Assembly (NCBI GenBank): GCA_016271365.2
Contig: CM057459.1
Span: forward strand, 488,945,501-489,009,500
Direction of reading: 5' to 3'
DNA length: 64,000 nt
Source: Neoceratodus forsteri
Taxonomy: Eukaryota; Chordata; Ceratodontiformes; Ceratodontidae
In this document: positions 43,522 to 54,138 of the stretch, one piece after another
Numbering within the stretch: the stretch's first letter is position 1
Layout: every line of letters begins with the position of its first letter
The notes under the pieces: generated by a model
What the model was told of the DNA's origin: nothing
Databases searched by the model: none
Seen by the model: only the letters and a program-made list of their open reading frames with translations
Program-made: the position numbers and the translations under genes

Positions 43522-44010
43522 ACCTGGCTATCAGTCTACTTGAGGATGGCACTGTTTCTGAAGCCCATAGCTGGCCAAATACTCTTTTACCAGCTGACTT
43601 TCAAAGTGCTGTCTCTAATCTCAATAACTGTGCTTAAGTACACCATGGGGGTTGATGTAGCACTGCATGATTTTTACCACAGTGTTGGCCTTTGGATCAC
43701 TTGTCAGATATGCATGGGAAAAGTGAGTGTAATGATTTTTGATGACAAGGATATTTACCACATTTTTGCTGTCAGTCTCTAAAGACAGAAATCCATACAT
43801 ACTGTACAAGCTCTAGTGGACCATGCATGATGATGCTGGTGACAAATGGGGCAGCTTACTTAGTCAAAGTCTTTCTCTGAAGACATGTGGCACAGTTCTT
43901 TCAATACAGCGCTACATCTGCAGTCATTGGTGGTCAGTAGAAATGCAAGTGCACCAAGAGAAGACGACCCATGTTGTTATGCAAGAATCTGAGTATAGCC
44001 TTCCAAAACT
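43522..44010 (-). pseudogene. gypsy integrase catalytic core remnant
   Basis: Minus-strand frames. ITTWVVFSWC-like zinc-region residues lie near 43990-43960. YGFLSLETDSKNVVNILVIK, then HYTHFSHAYLTSDPKA and NTVVKI lie in the open frame at 43621-43809. The order and wording match the core of Gmr1-like Ty3/gypsy integrases. The first catalytic Asp position and the surrounding fold are only partly preserved, and stops interrupt the frame. The role would have been insertion of element DNA into the genome. Confidence 0.7.
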
Positions 44011-44645
44011 TTCCTAGATGAATTAACTGCTGTCTCAGGAAAGGAATGCTAGTCTGTGTGACAATATGGAGAAGGCCACCTTCAGACCTGAATTTGCTTC
44101 ATTCCCCGAGCAAAATCCAAGCATTAGGGTACATATGTTGCATTTGAGTCTCATTCAGTCCTTCTTCTTGAGCAAGCACAGCCACATGCATTCCAAGGTC
44201 TGTCTACTGCACGTGTTTCAGTTCTAAGTGGCTCAGCTGCATGAGAGACATTGGATCCAATCCAGTGAAGCTGAAGTAGGCATTTGAAATGGCATCCGTC
44301 AAGACTTCCAACATGCTAATGGCTCTGAGAGGGTTAGCTAGGGTAACTCTATCTTCAAGTTCAAATGTAAGACATGTGGCTTTCACAGTAGTGACTAGGA
44401 TAGAAGCTCACTGCTCTCCCAGTGCTGGTGTTGATGGGGGCACCCGAATCAGTTGTCCACTTCAATGTTATTGAACTAATTTTTGCACTCCAGACTGTAG
44501 TCATAGGTTAACAAAATGGATAGCTACCAGTGAGCTGGCACATCTTACTGTGGTTTGGACACAAGTAATTGGTTACTGTCTGTCTTGACAAGAAACTTTG
44601 CACCATACAGGCATTCATGAAACTGAATGATAGTTGCCCTCTTGA
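44011..44645 (-). pseudogene. gypsy RNase H remnant and connection
   Basis: The minus strand near 44640-44570 reads IIQFHECLYGAKFLVKTDSN, then QLLVSKP, followed by YDYSLECKN near 44490. These are the ends of the RT-associated RNase H domain of Ty3/gypsy pol. The tract down to about 44010 is the linker towards integrase, heavily decayed. RT itself is not found upstream, where a MITE and an LTR-like repeat follow directly. Confidence 0.6.
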
Positions 44646-44687
44646 GTGTAAAAACACTCTAATTTATTCACTGTGTAGTTTTTCTAT

Positions 44688-45068
44688 AGCCCTGTTTACA
44701 AGGCAGATTTTGTAGCAGATTAAGCTGTGCAATTGTGTTGCAGTGCCACAAGACCCCCGTGTGGACACTTAGCCAATCGTTGCAAGCCAATCACTGCTGC
44801 AGTCCCACAACTGCTGCCAAGTTGAGACTGTGCAGTGTATTAGGTCATTGCAGCCACTGTGTGGACTGAATGTTCTGTCACAAGGCAGACGCTCCCACCA
44901 TGCTGCCCACAATCAAAGAGCCACCCCTTGAGCTTCTGGAGTTCTACCAGTGCAGATTGTGTTGGAGCATCGGCCGCAGTGTATGGATGGGAGAGGACAC
45001 TTCAGTTAAGGTACAGATCACGTTGCTTCAGCTGATTTCTGCGACAGACCAGCCATGTAAACAGGGCT
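44688..45068. mobile_element. Harbinger-like MITE
   Basis: A 381-bp segment with terminal inverted repeats AGCCCTGTTTACAAGGC at 44688 and, reversed, AGCCCTGTTTACATGGC at 45068. A 3-bp direct repeat TAT flanks it (44685-44687 and 45069-45071). A 3-bp duplication and AGCCCTGTT-type ends fit PIF/Harbinger non-autonomous elements. The small open frame inside has no transposase motif. Confidence 0.65.
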
Positions 45069-45074
45069 TATGAT

Positions 45075-46110
45075 GTTATCATGCTGTGACTGGCAAAGGT
45101 ACAGCACTGCACTCAATCCATTTAAACTGTGAGTGACAGCTGACACAGGCTCACTGCAGCTTCCCCTAGTGGCTGCAAACACACAGGCTCTGCATACCTC
45201 TGCTTCTCTTTCTTCTGGGTTCTGGCTGGCACTGTCCATAAGTGTGGGCCTGTGCAGACTGGGACCTGCTGGTTGGGCTAGATTCCTACCATGGAAAGTT
45301 CTAGGGCATATTATCATCTCCAACAACTTGTCTTTCTCCTTTCAATGAATCTCCAGAACTACTTTGTTTCTTAGTGTAAAGAAATAGAAAAGTTCACTTG
45401 TTAGACTCACTGGGTTCTTCTGAACCCTGACAGTCAATGTCACTCTCAGAAGTTTAAAGTCTCTGGCTGAACAGCCTGAGCCCAGAATGTCTCTGCTGCT
45501 TTTCTATGGAGTTTCTTACCGGAACCCTGATTGGATGAAATTCACAGGGAAACCATTTATCCTCATTTCTGACCAAGGTCTGCATTCATCCTTGTGCCAA
45601 CTTGAGCTCAGGTTTGTCTGAAACTCATTAGCAACAACATGGTGCTCCTCTGATTCCTTACCAGCAGTCCTATTGGGTCAGAGGGCTTCTTATTGGATGA
45701 CAGTAGTCTAGTTTGTGTATAATTTGACCCTGATGTTCTGACCAGTTTCAGCTGCTAGTTTTGAATGCTCCAGTGGGAACTTATACTGTGACCTGTTCCC
45801 ACTGTCTGCCCCAGGGTGTAAAGACAATGTCCACTGCTGGGTCACTCTGTCCATTTTTCTTTTGAGGGCTGCGTGTTGTAGTCAGCAGTATTGATGATCT
45901 CCCTATACTCACAAACCCCTAGGAATGCTACCAAGTGATATTATTTGTCAGGCACTCTGTCACTGAGTTATCTTCTCCCAGCCCTGTTACCTGCCTTAGG
46001 GTTTAGATCACTTCACTTTCACCCAGTGATGTAATATTAGATGTAAGTTGGTTGTCTACCACTTGGTGGTGTCTGTCACAGCTATTAGTCTGAGAAAGCT
46101 TTCTTGTGAA
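45075..46110 (-). mobile_element. gypsy-type LTR-like repeat, right copy
   Basis: Matches 32339-32431 plus 35492-36330 in order over about 0.9 kb, with an extra segment of about 120 bp (near 45350-45470). It sits on the upstream side of the minus-strand RNase H/integrase remnants, while the other copy sits downstream, as LTRs should. The gag, protease and RT expected between it and RNase H are missing. Divergence between the copies is large, so the element is old. Confidence 0.6.
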
Positions 46111-46949
46111 TACAAGAGTCAGATATTAACAAAGCATTTCTAGAAAGGTCCTGTTGCAGTCTCGTTGCATAGTTTGCATGGTGTCTGAAGTAGATGTTTC
46201 TTTATACTTTTGATGTATGTAGCAGCTCAGATTTTCACTGACACTACAATATATTTACAAGACAATCCAGAAGAGGATCACAGAAGTGGAATACAAAGAT
46301 TTGAATTGTTTCTCATAGCCAGTGGGACTGCTGAAGTTAGAGATGGTGCAAAGCGGTATTGAGAACCAAGGAAATATATGGCATCTACTATAACAGATAG
46401 CTATTTTACAATATAGTACAAGGACACCTGGAACTGATACAATATATGCGTATGTGACAGCTCTAAAGAACAACATTAAAGATTGTGAGTTTGGGCCATT
46501 AACAGAACCACTGATCTGAGACTGAGTAGTGTACGGTAACTGGGTTGATCACCTTAGAGGCAGACGACGTAGAGAATCAGATCCTATTCTCTAAAAAAGT
46601 ATTGATATCTGACTTGCTTGTCAGGTTAGCCACAGCCAAATGAAAGTATTAATTGATGATGCAGTGATGCAGGTTCAAAATGTATAGAAAGTAATAAATT
46701 ACCATGTTCCAGTAGTGCAAAACATTGTGCTAACAAGCATTTGTCAATGTAGAATGTTCACTGCTGGTATTGCTGTCACACCAAGCCTTGCTAGTATACA
46801 TTTTTGCTATCTATTTAATGTACCCAGGACAGAGCAGATGAGATGCAATATCTTATTTTTAGTGGTGTCCTGCTTTGCCACATTGTTAGATTGTAATTAC
46901 CCAGGATAGGAAAGCTGAGAGGCAATATCTACTTTTAAGTGGGCTCCCG
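46111..46949. other. unassigned AT-rich DNA
   Basis: No gene or repeat boundary recognised. AGGACAGAGCAGATGAGATG and GGATAGGAAAGCTGAGAGGC, about 75 bp apart, are loosely similar and may start the satellite that follows. Confidence 0.4.
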
Positions 46950-47446
46950 CATTTTGACCCTAAGTGTTCAATAGTCTTTTTATGAGCTGTCATTACGATC
47001 AAGACAGGTGGAATTTTTTAATTCCCATCCAAAAGGTGATTTTGCTGTGTGACTGTGGAAGCAGATTTCAGAGGGGATTTGAAAAATGACACCTGCCATG
47101 TTCAAGAGGTAGAGTAACACAAGGGATATGATGTTGAACATTAGGGGCCAACATTTGCAAAACATAAAGTTACAAGTGAATGTTGGAACAGTTCAACATT
47201 TCCCACATAACTTAGTTGTTTTTTCACATTTTACTCATAAATTTTCAACATAATCTTTTTATGACCACTCTTCTGAGCATGACATTTATAAAGCAATGCC
47301 TGAAACATCATTTTGTGCCACAAGTGTTAAAACACATTTTGGGTAGGATTTATGAAATGACAGATGTCACATTTATTAGCTGGTGTGAAAAAAAGGCTAT
47401 GGTGAAAAGTTGGGATCAAAATATTGAAAATGACCACAGTTATGAG
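46950..47446. repeat. satellite-like tandem repeat, second locus
   Basis: Two units related to those at 20.6-21.4 kb: CTTTTTATGA, GACACCTGCCATGTTCAAGA, GATGTTGAACATTAGG, GAACAGTTCAACATTTC, then again CTTTTTATGACCACTC, GACAGATGTCACATTTATTA and GCTATGGTGAAAAGTTGGGA. The second unit is cut at 47447 by a foldback element. Confidence 0.7.
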
Positions 47447-48630
47447 TAGAGCTGGGTGAAATTTGGAAATTCCACTTTAGTGGAACTTCTGCAAAATTTC
47501 ACAACTTCTGCAGAAGTTTCCGAACTTCCACCTGTGGTGAATCAGAAATCTTCTGAATGTGTTTGATGAATTTTACCTTGTTCTGCCAAATAGAATAGCA
47601 CAAAAAAAAGATTTGCTGGTGTCCAGTGTCCCCCCCACCTGAAGTCCTGCCCAAAATAGAAATAAAATTCCCTGGTGGCTAGTGGTCCCTCCCCCGACCT
47701 GATCACCCATCCGATGTGGACATCATACGCCTTGGTATCCAGTGTAACCCTCTTTTCCCATTCCCCCATATAGTCAAAACATTTCCCTGGTGGTCTAGTG
47801 CCCCCCCATCCCTGATCCCAAGTACTTGAATTCATCTATGTTTCTTGGTGGTCTAGTGCAGCTCCCAGTCCCCAACCCCAGCAGGTAGTGTCCCACCATC
47901 CTGCTTGCCCCATCCCAAACCTGAACAGGTGACCTGCACAACCACCTACTCTTCACCACGGTCAGCAGCCTGTTGAACTATCAATGAATGAGTGCCTACC
48001 TGTACTAGCACACTGTCATTCATAGACAGGCCAGCTCACGTTCATTCAGTGACAGCTCAATGAATGAGTGTGAGCTGTCAGTGAATGAGCACATGCTTGT
48101 ACAAGTATGTACTCATTCATTGATGGCTCAGTGGGCAGCTGGCCATGGTGGAGAGTGGAAGGCTGTGCTGGTCACCCACTCAGGTTCAGGATGGGGGCAG
48201 CGAGATGGTGGAACATTATCTGCCAGGGTGTGGGGGGTGGGGATGCACTAAACCATTAGGGAATATCAGTGAATTCACATTTGGGGGATCAAGGATAGGG
48301 AGGCAGGGTTCACTAGACCACCAGGGAACTGTTTTGACTATACAGGCGATCAGGTTGGGGGGTTACAATGGACACTAGAGCATATGATGTCCTTGTCGGG
48401 TGGGTGATCCGATGGGTGGAGGTACCACTCTCTCAAAGGGAAGTATTTTTATATATGGGGTGAATGATTGGGTGGAGGTAGGGACAGCTAGCCACCAGGG
48501 AATTTTATTTCTATTTGAGGCAGGGCTTCAGGTGGGGGTGGGGCCACTAGACATCAGGTACATCTTATTTTGGGTGGTGATCAGCAACTGGTGCCCATCA
48601 GGGAGGTCACTGGACACCAGGGAAACATTA
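47447..48630. mobile_element. second hAT-like foldback element
   Basis: The left end is TAGAGCTGGGTGAAATTTGG at 47447, of the same terminal type as the elements at 12.8 and 40.4 kb. The arms are inverted about a centre near 48050-48110 made of repeated GAGCTGTCAGTGAATGAG-type blocks. Arm pairs include GACATCATACGCCTTGGTAT on the left against the reverse of ATGATGTCC near 48390, and CCCTGGTGGCTAGTGGTCC against GCTAGCCACCAGGGAATTTT. The right terminus and the duplication were not found, so the right boundary is approximate. Confidence 0.65.
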
Positions 48631-48814
48631 ATTTTGTCAGTTAATATGCCAAGGGCAAAGGAGTGGCTAGCCTCAGGAGATAGCCAGTTTAGACCCAAGT
48701 AAAGTTGACAGCGGTGGGTAAGGCAGTTTGATGTGAAAGCAAAATAACAGATGTTGTTGTAGGTGCTGTCCCATTTGTGGAGGTTAGCTCTGGCAGCATG
48801 TGAGAAGGTAATAG

Positions 48815-49632
48815 AGCCATAGGTAAGCATAGAAAGAAGGAAAATTATGCACGAGGAGCATAGAAATCCAGGAGCTTAGTATAACATGGGGCAAGTACTG
48901 TTGATCACTAAGCAGAAAAGGGACCTTAGGGTTATTGTATCAGATGAAGTCACAAGACAGTGTGGCAAATTAGTGGGCAGGGCTAGTAGGAAGCTGGGGT
49001 GCATATGGAGAGGTATCACATGCAGAAGAAGGGAGGTATACTACCTGTGTATTGATCACTGGTGAGACCACATCTGGAATATTGTGCACAGATCTGGAGG
49101 ATGCATCTCAGAAAAAACTTAGACAAGGTAGGGAAAGTCCAGAGGAGGGCAACTACAATGGCACATGGGTTGCATGAGAAACCATATGAGGAAAGACTGA
49201 GGGAACTCAACATGTACATTCTGGAGGAGAGGATGAAGAAGGGGGACATGCTAGAGACCTATAAGTACCGGGGGGTGAACAGGGTACAGGTGAGGAGCCT
49301 GTTTCAAATGAAGAAGTGCAGTAGAAAAAGAGGGCATGCAACAAAGCTAGAAGGGTGGAAATTTAAGAGGGACTTGAGGAAATACTACATCACTGAAAGA
49401 ATTGTGATTGCCTAGAACAGCTTGCCACCAGAAATAGTAGGGCAAAAGCCCTGTGGCAGTTTCAAACATGCATGGGATAGGCATGGGGGAATGCTGGTAA
49501 ATAAAAAAAGGGGGCGGTTCAATGGAGATCAGTTAGGGTCTGCTGAGACAGAATAAGTAAGGAACAACCGGGCAGACTAGGTGGGCCAAGTGGTGCTTTT
49601 CTACTGACAAATACAGTTTCTGTGTTTCTATG
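48815..49632 (+). mobile_element. CR1 C-terminal and 3' fragment
   Basis: A plus-strand CR1 scrap starting in the decayed CKIMH region. The frame at 49062-49415 reads RPHLEYCAQIWRMHLRKNLD, RRATTMAHGLHEKPYEERLR, ELNMYILEERMKKGDMLETY and LEGWKFKRDLRKYYITERIV. The 3' end has GGCAGACTAGGTGGGCCAAG and a TTTCTGTGTTTCTATG tail. It sits directly against the gag remnant. Confidence 0.8.
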
Positions 49633-49644
49633 CTCTCTTCCAAA

Positions 49645-50560
49645 TAATGCTCTGTGATCTTGACTGCAGTGGCCAGGATGGTTTGCACATGATGACTCAC
49701 CCAGTCCCATACTCAATTTGGCAAAATGTTCGGGTACTGTTCCAACACAATTTAATCCAAAAAGTCCTATTTAGAATGTACCTCTGGTTTTAACTACCAG
49801 GTAGCCAAGCCTTTCAATTTTTGAGCCGCCACTCTGTGTCAGGTTCTGACTTGAAAACTAAATGTGTGAAAGCTCCATCAATAGCTCTCTTTAGTTATCC
49901 CAATCTGGTTGCGGATAGCCACCTTTACCGGGGCATAGTCTCTGGCAGTGGCATAATTTAGGCTCTGATAAGCAGCTTGTACATCTCTAAGCAGATATGG
50001 TGCAACGTGAGTAGCCCAAATTCTTGTGGCAAGGCAGTGGTACTGATAACTCTCTCAAAAGTCATAAGGTTGGCTTGGGGGTTGTCCTCAGGACTTTTCT
50101 TAGTTAGTGTGATGTGAGATCCTATAGCAACTGGATCCCCTGTGGCCTGGAGCTGGGGCATAGTTTCTTTCTGTGCTTGCAGCATCTGTTTCATGAACTC
50201 CTGCTGTTACTGGTCTCTCTGCACCTGCAGCTGGTCTCTCTGTATCTGCATTTGCACTTGCTTGGCCATCCAGTCCCTTTGCATCTGGACCTGTTGCACC
50301 AGCTGTTGGTCTGTCTGTGCCAGCTGATTGTCTCTCTGAGCCTGCTGTTGCACTTGCTTTGCCATCCAGTCCCTCTGCATCTGGGCCGGTTTTGTTTGCA
50401 TCTGGGTCTATAGTACTTGCTGTTCTGCTAGCCATTTCAGTACTATGCACTGGTCCATCTTACCCCAATTTATACAAGGAGAAGTTTGATCTCACCACTA
50501 CCACTCCATGTTACAGTGTTGTAGCAAGCCATGACTTTTGAACGAACCCCCAGAACAAAA
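49645..50560 (-). pseudogene. gypsy gag remnant with SCAN-like region
   Basis: Minus strand. An initial Gln-rich region holds tandem QMQRDWMAKQVQ units (50207-50401), then MKQMLQAQKETMPQLQA. LTKKSPEDNPQANLMTFERV (about 50030-50095) follows, a block typical of Gmr1-like gag proteins that share the SCAN fold. Further down, AYQSLNYATARDYAPVK (about 49895-49945) and LEQYPNILPN...WVSHH (about 49690-49745) continue the same fold. Frameshifts are present. Upstream, TGGGGGTTCGTT on the minus strand (50541-50552) could be a primer-binding site. Gag forms the particle around the RNA. Confidence 0.6.
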
Positions 50561-50689
50561 AAAAATTCCAGTCAAAGTTCAATGAAACAAAAACATTGCT
50601 TTACTTCAACACAAAAAAAAGGGTTCAAAGCAGCTTACACTGGCATTGGAAATACAACACAAAATATTTTTTATCTTGATTAAGTCACA
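50561..50689. other. possible LTR edge of the gag-bearing element
   Basis: A-rich sequence just upstream (minus sense) of the possible primer-binding site. If that site is real, this would be the end of a 5' LTR. It shows no clear similarity to the LTR-like repeats at 36 and 45 kb. Confidence 0.25.
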
Positions 50690-50999
50690 GTGGGCAGTCC
50701 CTTGGAGACCAATGATCACTGTACAGTGTGGTTCAAAATTAAAAAGGGTGCAAAGGCAAACCTCATGAGGACAAGAGCCCTGGACTATAGGAGGGAGATT
50801 TTAAAGAAATGGAAGACTGCCTGAGAAGCAGCCCAGCTAGAGTACATTGCCAGGGTGATGTAGAGGGATGGTGAAGAAACTTAAGGGAAGGTATAGTGAA
50901 GGCAACCAGCCTCTGCCAGAAGGAAATGAGAAAAAGTAGGAGGAAAAAAAGGTCACTACTGTACTCTAGAGAAGTAGCCACAACAGTAAAAGAAAAAAT

Positions 51000-52072
51000 T
51001 GTATTATTCAGGAGGTACAAAGACACACAGAGGAAGGAAGATAGAAAGATGTACAGGTAAAAAAGACAGAAGCAGGGAGGGGAGTAAGGCAAGCAAAAAC
51101 AAACAAGAAAGGACAGCCAATGGTGTGGCAGAAGAGGACAAGACTTTCTTCAGGTACATAAGTGAGAAGAGGAAGGCAAGGAGAGGGAAAGTGAGAATAA
51201 AGAGATAGGCAGATCATGACTGTGCTGAATAAGATTAGGAAAAAGTTGACTTCCTGAACAGGTAGTTCTGCTCAATCATCACACAGAGGGACAGGGGGAT
51301 GGACCACTGAGGAGCAGCAGGAACACTGTGAGTGGGGGAAGGAGGTGAACACAAGTCCGTTGACAGAGGAAAGAGTCCTGAAGAGACATGCAATCCAAAG
51401 GGGACAAGGCCTTGGGACCATATGGTACACACACAAAGGGGCTAAGGGAATTATGGGAGGAGTCTGCTGCACTACTGATGGCCCTATTCAACAACTCATT
51501 GAAAACTTTAATGGTTCCAGAGGACTAGAGGGCAGCTGATGTAGTCCTGCTACATGAGAGTGGCATTAAGGAGGAGGCTGGCAACTATAGACCAGTCAGT
51601 CTCACATCAGTGGTGGAGAAATTAATGCAAACCCAGTTAAAAGAAAAGCTAGTGGAATATCTTGAATCCATTGCATTACAAGATAAAAGGCAGCATGGAT
51701 TCACTTGAGATCATGCTAGATGAATCTGATCAATTTCTTCAGCTGGGTGACCTGGGAAATAGATCAAAGAAGGGCAGTGGATATTGCCTACTTCAGCTTC
51801 AGCAAGGCCTTCAGCACTGTGCCACATAGGAGACAAGTAAAGAAACTGAATAGTTTAATGGTGGGAGCCAAAGCTGTAAACTGGAAAAAAGCTGGTTAAT
51901 GGAAAGGTAGCAGAAGGTGGTGGTGAATGACACTAATCCCAATGAAGGGAGAGTGACCAGCATGGTGCAATAGGGTTCAGTATTGGGACCGGTCTTGTTC
52001 AATATCTTCATAACTGACATCACAGAAGAACTTGAAGGGAAAATATGCTTTTTTGCAGAAGACACAAAAATA
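51000..52072 (+). pseudogene. CR1 linker and reverse transcriptase
   Basis: VLFRRYKDTQRKE-type linker (about 51000) and FFRYISEKRKARRGK (about 51145-51190). Then shifted RT blocks: DKALGPYGTHTKGLREL (51400-51450), DWRAADVVLLHESG and NYRPVSLTSVVEKLMQTQLK (51525-51640), VDIAYFSFSKAFSTVPH (51775-51830), and FFAEDTKI (52050-52073). The catalytic box reads AEDT for ADDT. Stops are frequent. Confidence 0.75.
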
Positions 52073-52236
52073 TAAGGGAAAGTATAGTGAATGCAACCAG
52101 CCTCTGCAAGAAGGAAATGAGACCATACAAATACATCTTGACTGTATTTGTATGGTCACGGGTCATGTATGAAAACGGGCCTTTGGCTTATTGCGCTTAT
52201 CTGATAAACAAAAGTAAAATAAATAAAATAAATAAA
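52073..52236 (+). mobile_element. small chimeric insert in CR1 RT
   Basis: The CR1 codons for DTKI (ending at 52072) and CNMVDT (from 52237) are separated by 164 bp. The first 48 bases (AAGGGAAAGTATAGTGAATG and on to GGAAATGAG) closely repeat 50883-50931 of the same CR1. Then come a perfect 15-bp hairpin (52121-52157), CGGGCCTTTGGCTTATTGCG and a tail of AAATA/AAATAAATAAA. The tail is L2-like. The join of a CR1 linker piece to an L2-type tail is odd. Confidence 0.6.
52121..52157. repeat. perfect 15-bp hairpin
   Basis: GACCATACAAATACA (52121-52135) and TGTATTTGTATGGTC (52143-52157) pair without mismatch around a 7-base loop. Confidence 0.8.
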
Positions 52237-52887
52237 TGCAATATGGTGGATACGCACAGGGCTGGGTAAATGAGTAGGGACCTTAGCAAACTTAAGGAGT
52301 GATCAAGGGTATGGCAAGTGAGGTTCAATGCCAAAAAGTGCAAAATCATGCACCTATCGCATAGAGCCCCATTAACTGAGTATAATGTGTGTGTGGGTGA
52401 GTGGAAGGGGGTACTGCTGATCACTAAGCAGGAAAGAGACTTTGAAGTTATAATATCAGATGATCTCAAAGTGACAGGTCAGTGTGACAGCACAGTAGGC
52501 ATGGCCAGTAGGATGCCGGAGTGCATAGGGAGAGGTATCATCAGCAGGAGGGAGGTGGTGTTACTACTGTATAGGTCACTGGTGAGACCCCAACTGGAGA
52601 GTTGTATCCAGTTCTGGAGGCAGCATCTCAAAAAGGACACTGACAGGATGGAGGTGGTCCAGAGAAGGACAGCTAAAATAGTGCAAGGGTTGTATGAGAA
52701 ATCCTGTGAGGAGAGACTGTGGGATCTCAACTTGTACACCCGGTGGAGAGAAGGGAGAGGTGGACATTGTAGAGACCTACAATACCTCTTGGGGTGAGCA
52801 GGGTACAGGAGGGGGGTCTGTTTTGAAGTGCACCCGAACAACAGGGCATACAATGAAGCTGGAAGGGGGGAAGTTTAAGAGAGATGT
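52237..52887 (+). pseudogene. CR1 ORF2 C-terminal region
   Basis: The frame at 52318-52797 reads RFNAKKCKIMHLSHRAPLTE, KQERDFEVIISDDLKVTGQC, ECIGRGIISRREVVLLLYRS, RPQLESCIQFWRQHLKKDTD and RRTAKIVQGLYEKSCEERLW. It shifts near 52790 and ends in KLEGGKFKRDV where the L2 lies. The conserved end of the protein is found beyond the L2 at 56099. Confidence 0.8.
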
Positions 52888-53364
52888 CAATCAATCAATC
52901 GATCAATCAATCATCATTTTTTTTTATAAAAGTGTCTTTCCAGCGATCAAGGCGCTGTACAAATACATAAACATAAATAAACATAAAAATCAATACAGAT
53001 AAAATCATTAAAAACTTTGATATTTATAACAGCTAAAAATATAGGTAACTCATCCTCTAAATTCATCTGGAAATGCTAGGCTGAAAAGATGAGTCTTAAG
53101 AGCTGATTTAAAGCTTGAGACAGTCAGGCACTCTCTTACCTGATGAGGTGAGGAATTCCACAAGTAGGGGCCATAGCCAAAGAGCAGACTCCAGATGTTC
53201 AAATGCACCCTGGAAATCTCTAGCAATCCCTCATCAGTGAAGCGAAGTGGGCAGGAGGGGCGTTAGGGACAAAGGGGATCTTGCAGATAGCAAGGCCCCT
53301 GTTCATATAGGGCTTTGTAGGTCAGCAGGCTGACCTTAAAGGTGATCTGCTACTGTACTGGCAG

Positions 53365-53571
53365 CTAGTGCAGTCTGTGAAGCACAGGTGTAATATAGCT
53401 TGTCCTAGAAGTATCAGACACAAACCTGGCTGCCGCATTCTGAACCAGCTGCAGTCGGCAGATATCAACCCCCGGTAGCCCTAGGTACAGGGCATTGCAG
53501 TAGTCAAGGTGAGTAGTCATGAAGGCATGGACCAGTGTGGGAAGGTCATTGGGAGGAACCAGGTGTTTCAC
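53365..53571 (-). pseudogene. L2 ORF2 C-terminal block
   Basis: An open frame of 68 codons: LVPPNDLPTLVHAFMTTHLD, YCNALYLGLPGVDICRLQLV and QNAAARFVSDTSRTSYITPV. It is the conserved post-RT region of L2 LINEs (HAF...LDYCNAL and QLVQNAAAR). It is cut off by a stop, with further decayed sequence towards the 3' tail. Confidence 0.8.
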
Positions 53572-53814
53572 CAGGATGATATTCCTCAGATGGTAAAAAG
53601 GGGACTAGACAACTGCCGACACCTGTGATTTCAGTGTCAAACCATCATCAGCAATAACACCCAGGTTTTGCACCCAGTCTTAGGTAGTAAGCTGAACACT
53701 CCCAAGCTAAAGCCCAGAAGGTTGCCCAGCAGACAAATCCACCTCCCAGTGATCTGGGTCCACAACCAACACCTCAGTTTTTGCCGGATTTAACCTTGAC
53801 CAGCTGGCACTCAA

Positions 53815-54138
53815 CTATTCCTGGATCTCGGAGAGACAGTTATTAAATATTGAGACTACATCATCCTGTCTGGGCATAAAGGACATGTACAGCTGAGTAT
53901 CATCTGCATAGCAGTGAAAACTCAAACCGTAGCACCTAATAATATCCCCTAATGGCAGCATATACTCTGCAAACATCATGGGTGACAATATGGAGCCCTG
54001 CGGCACTCCACAGGACAGAGGGAGAGTGTCAGAGGAATAAATTCCAGTGACCACTCTCTGAGACCTACCCTGGAGGAATGATAAAAAACAATTGAGGACT
54101 GTCCACAGCAGTCCACAAATAAACTGCAGGCATTTCAA
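53815..54138 (-). pseudogene. L2 reverse transcriptase palm
   Basis: A 107-codon open frame: CFLSFLQGRSQRVVTGIYSS, LPLSCGVPQGSILSPMMFAE, YMLPLGDIIRCYGLSFHCYA and DDTQLYMSFMPRQDDVVSIF. GVPQG and YADD are intact. The upstream palm A and fingers lie out of frame between about 54140 and 54600 (for example FRKRHSTEKALVRVLND-like near 54230-54300). Confidence 0.8.

Larger units (their letters stand above)
50690..52887 (+). mobile_element. CR1 LINE, part 1 (before L2 insertion)
   Basis: Begins in the endonuclease end (GDHCTVWFKIKKGAK-like near 50710-50760), then the linker, RT, and the C-terminal block ending in KLEGGKFKRDV at 52887. There an inverted L2 interrupts it; the remaining 3' part is at 56099-56375. 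A second small insertion sits in RT at about 52073-52236. Confidence 0.8.

Noticed and set aside
45018..45348. Open frames on both strands at the edge of the LTR-like repeat
   Set aside because: They cross the boundary between the MITE and the LTR-like repeat, so they cannot represent one conserved protein.
49958..50450. Possible host SCAN-domain zinc-finger gene
   Set aside because: No zinc-finger array or exon structure nearby; the Gln-rich start, gag-like continuation and frameshifts fit a retrotransposon gag remnant better.
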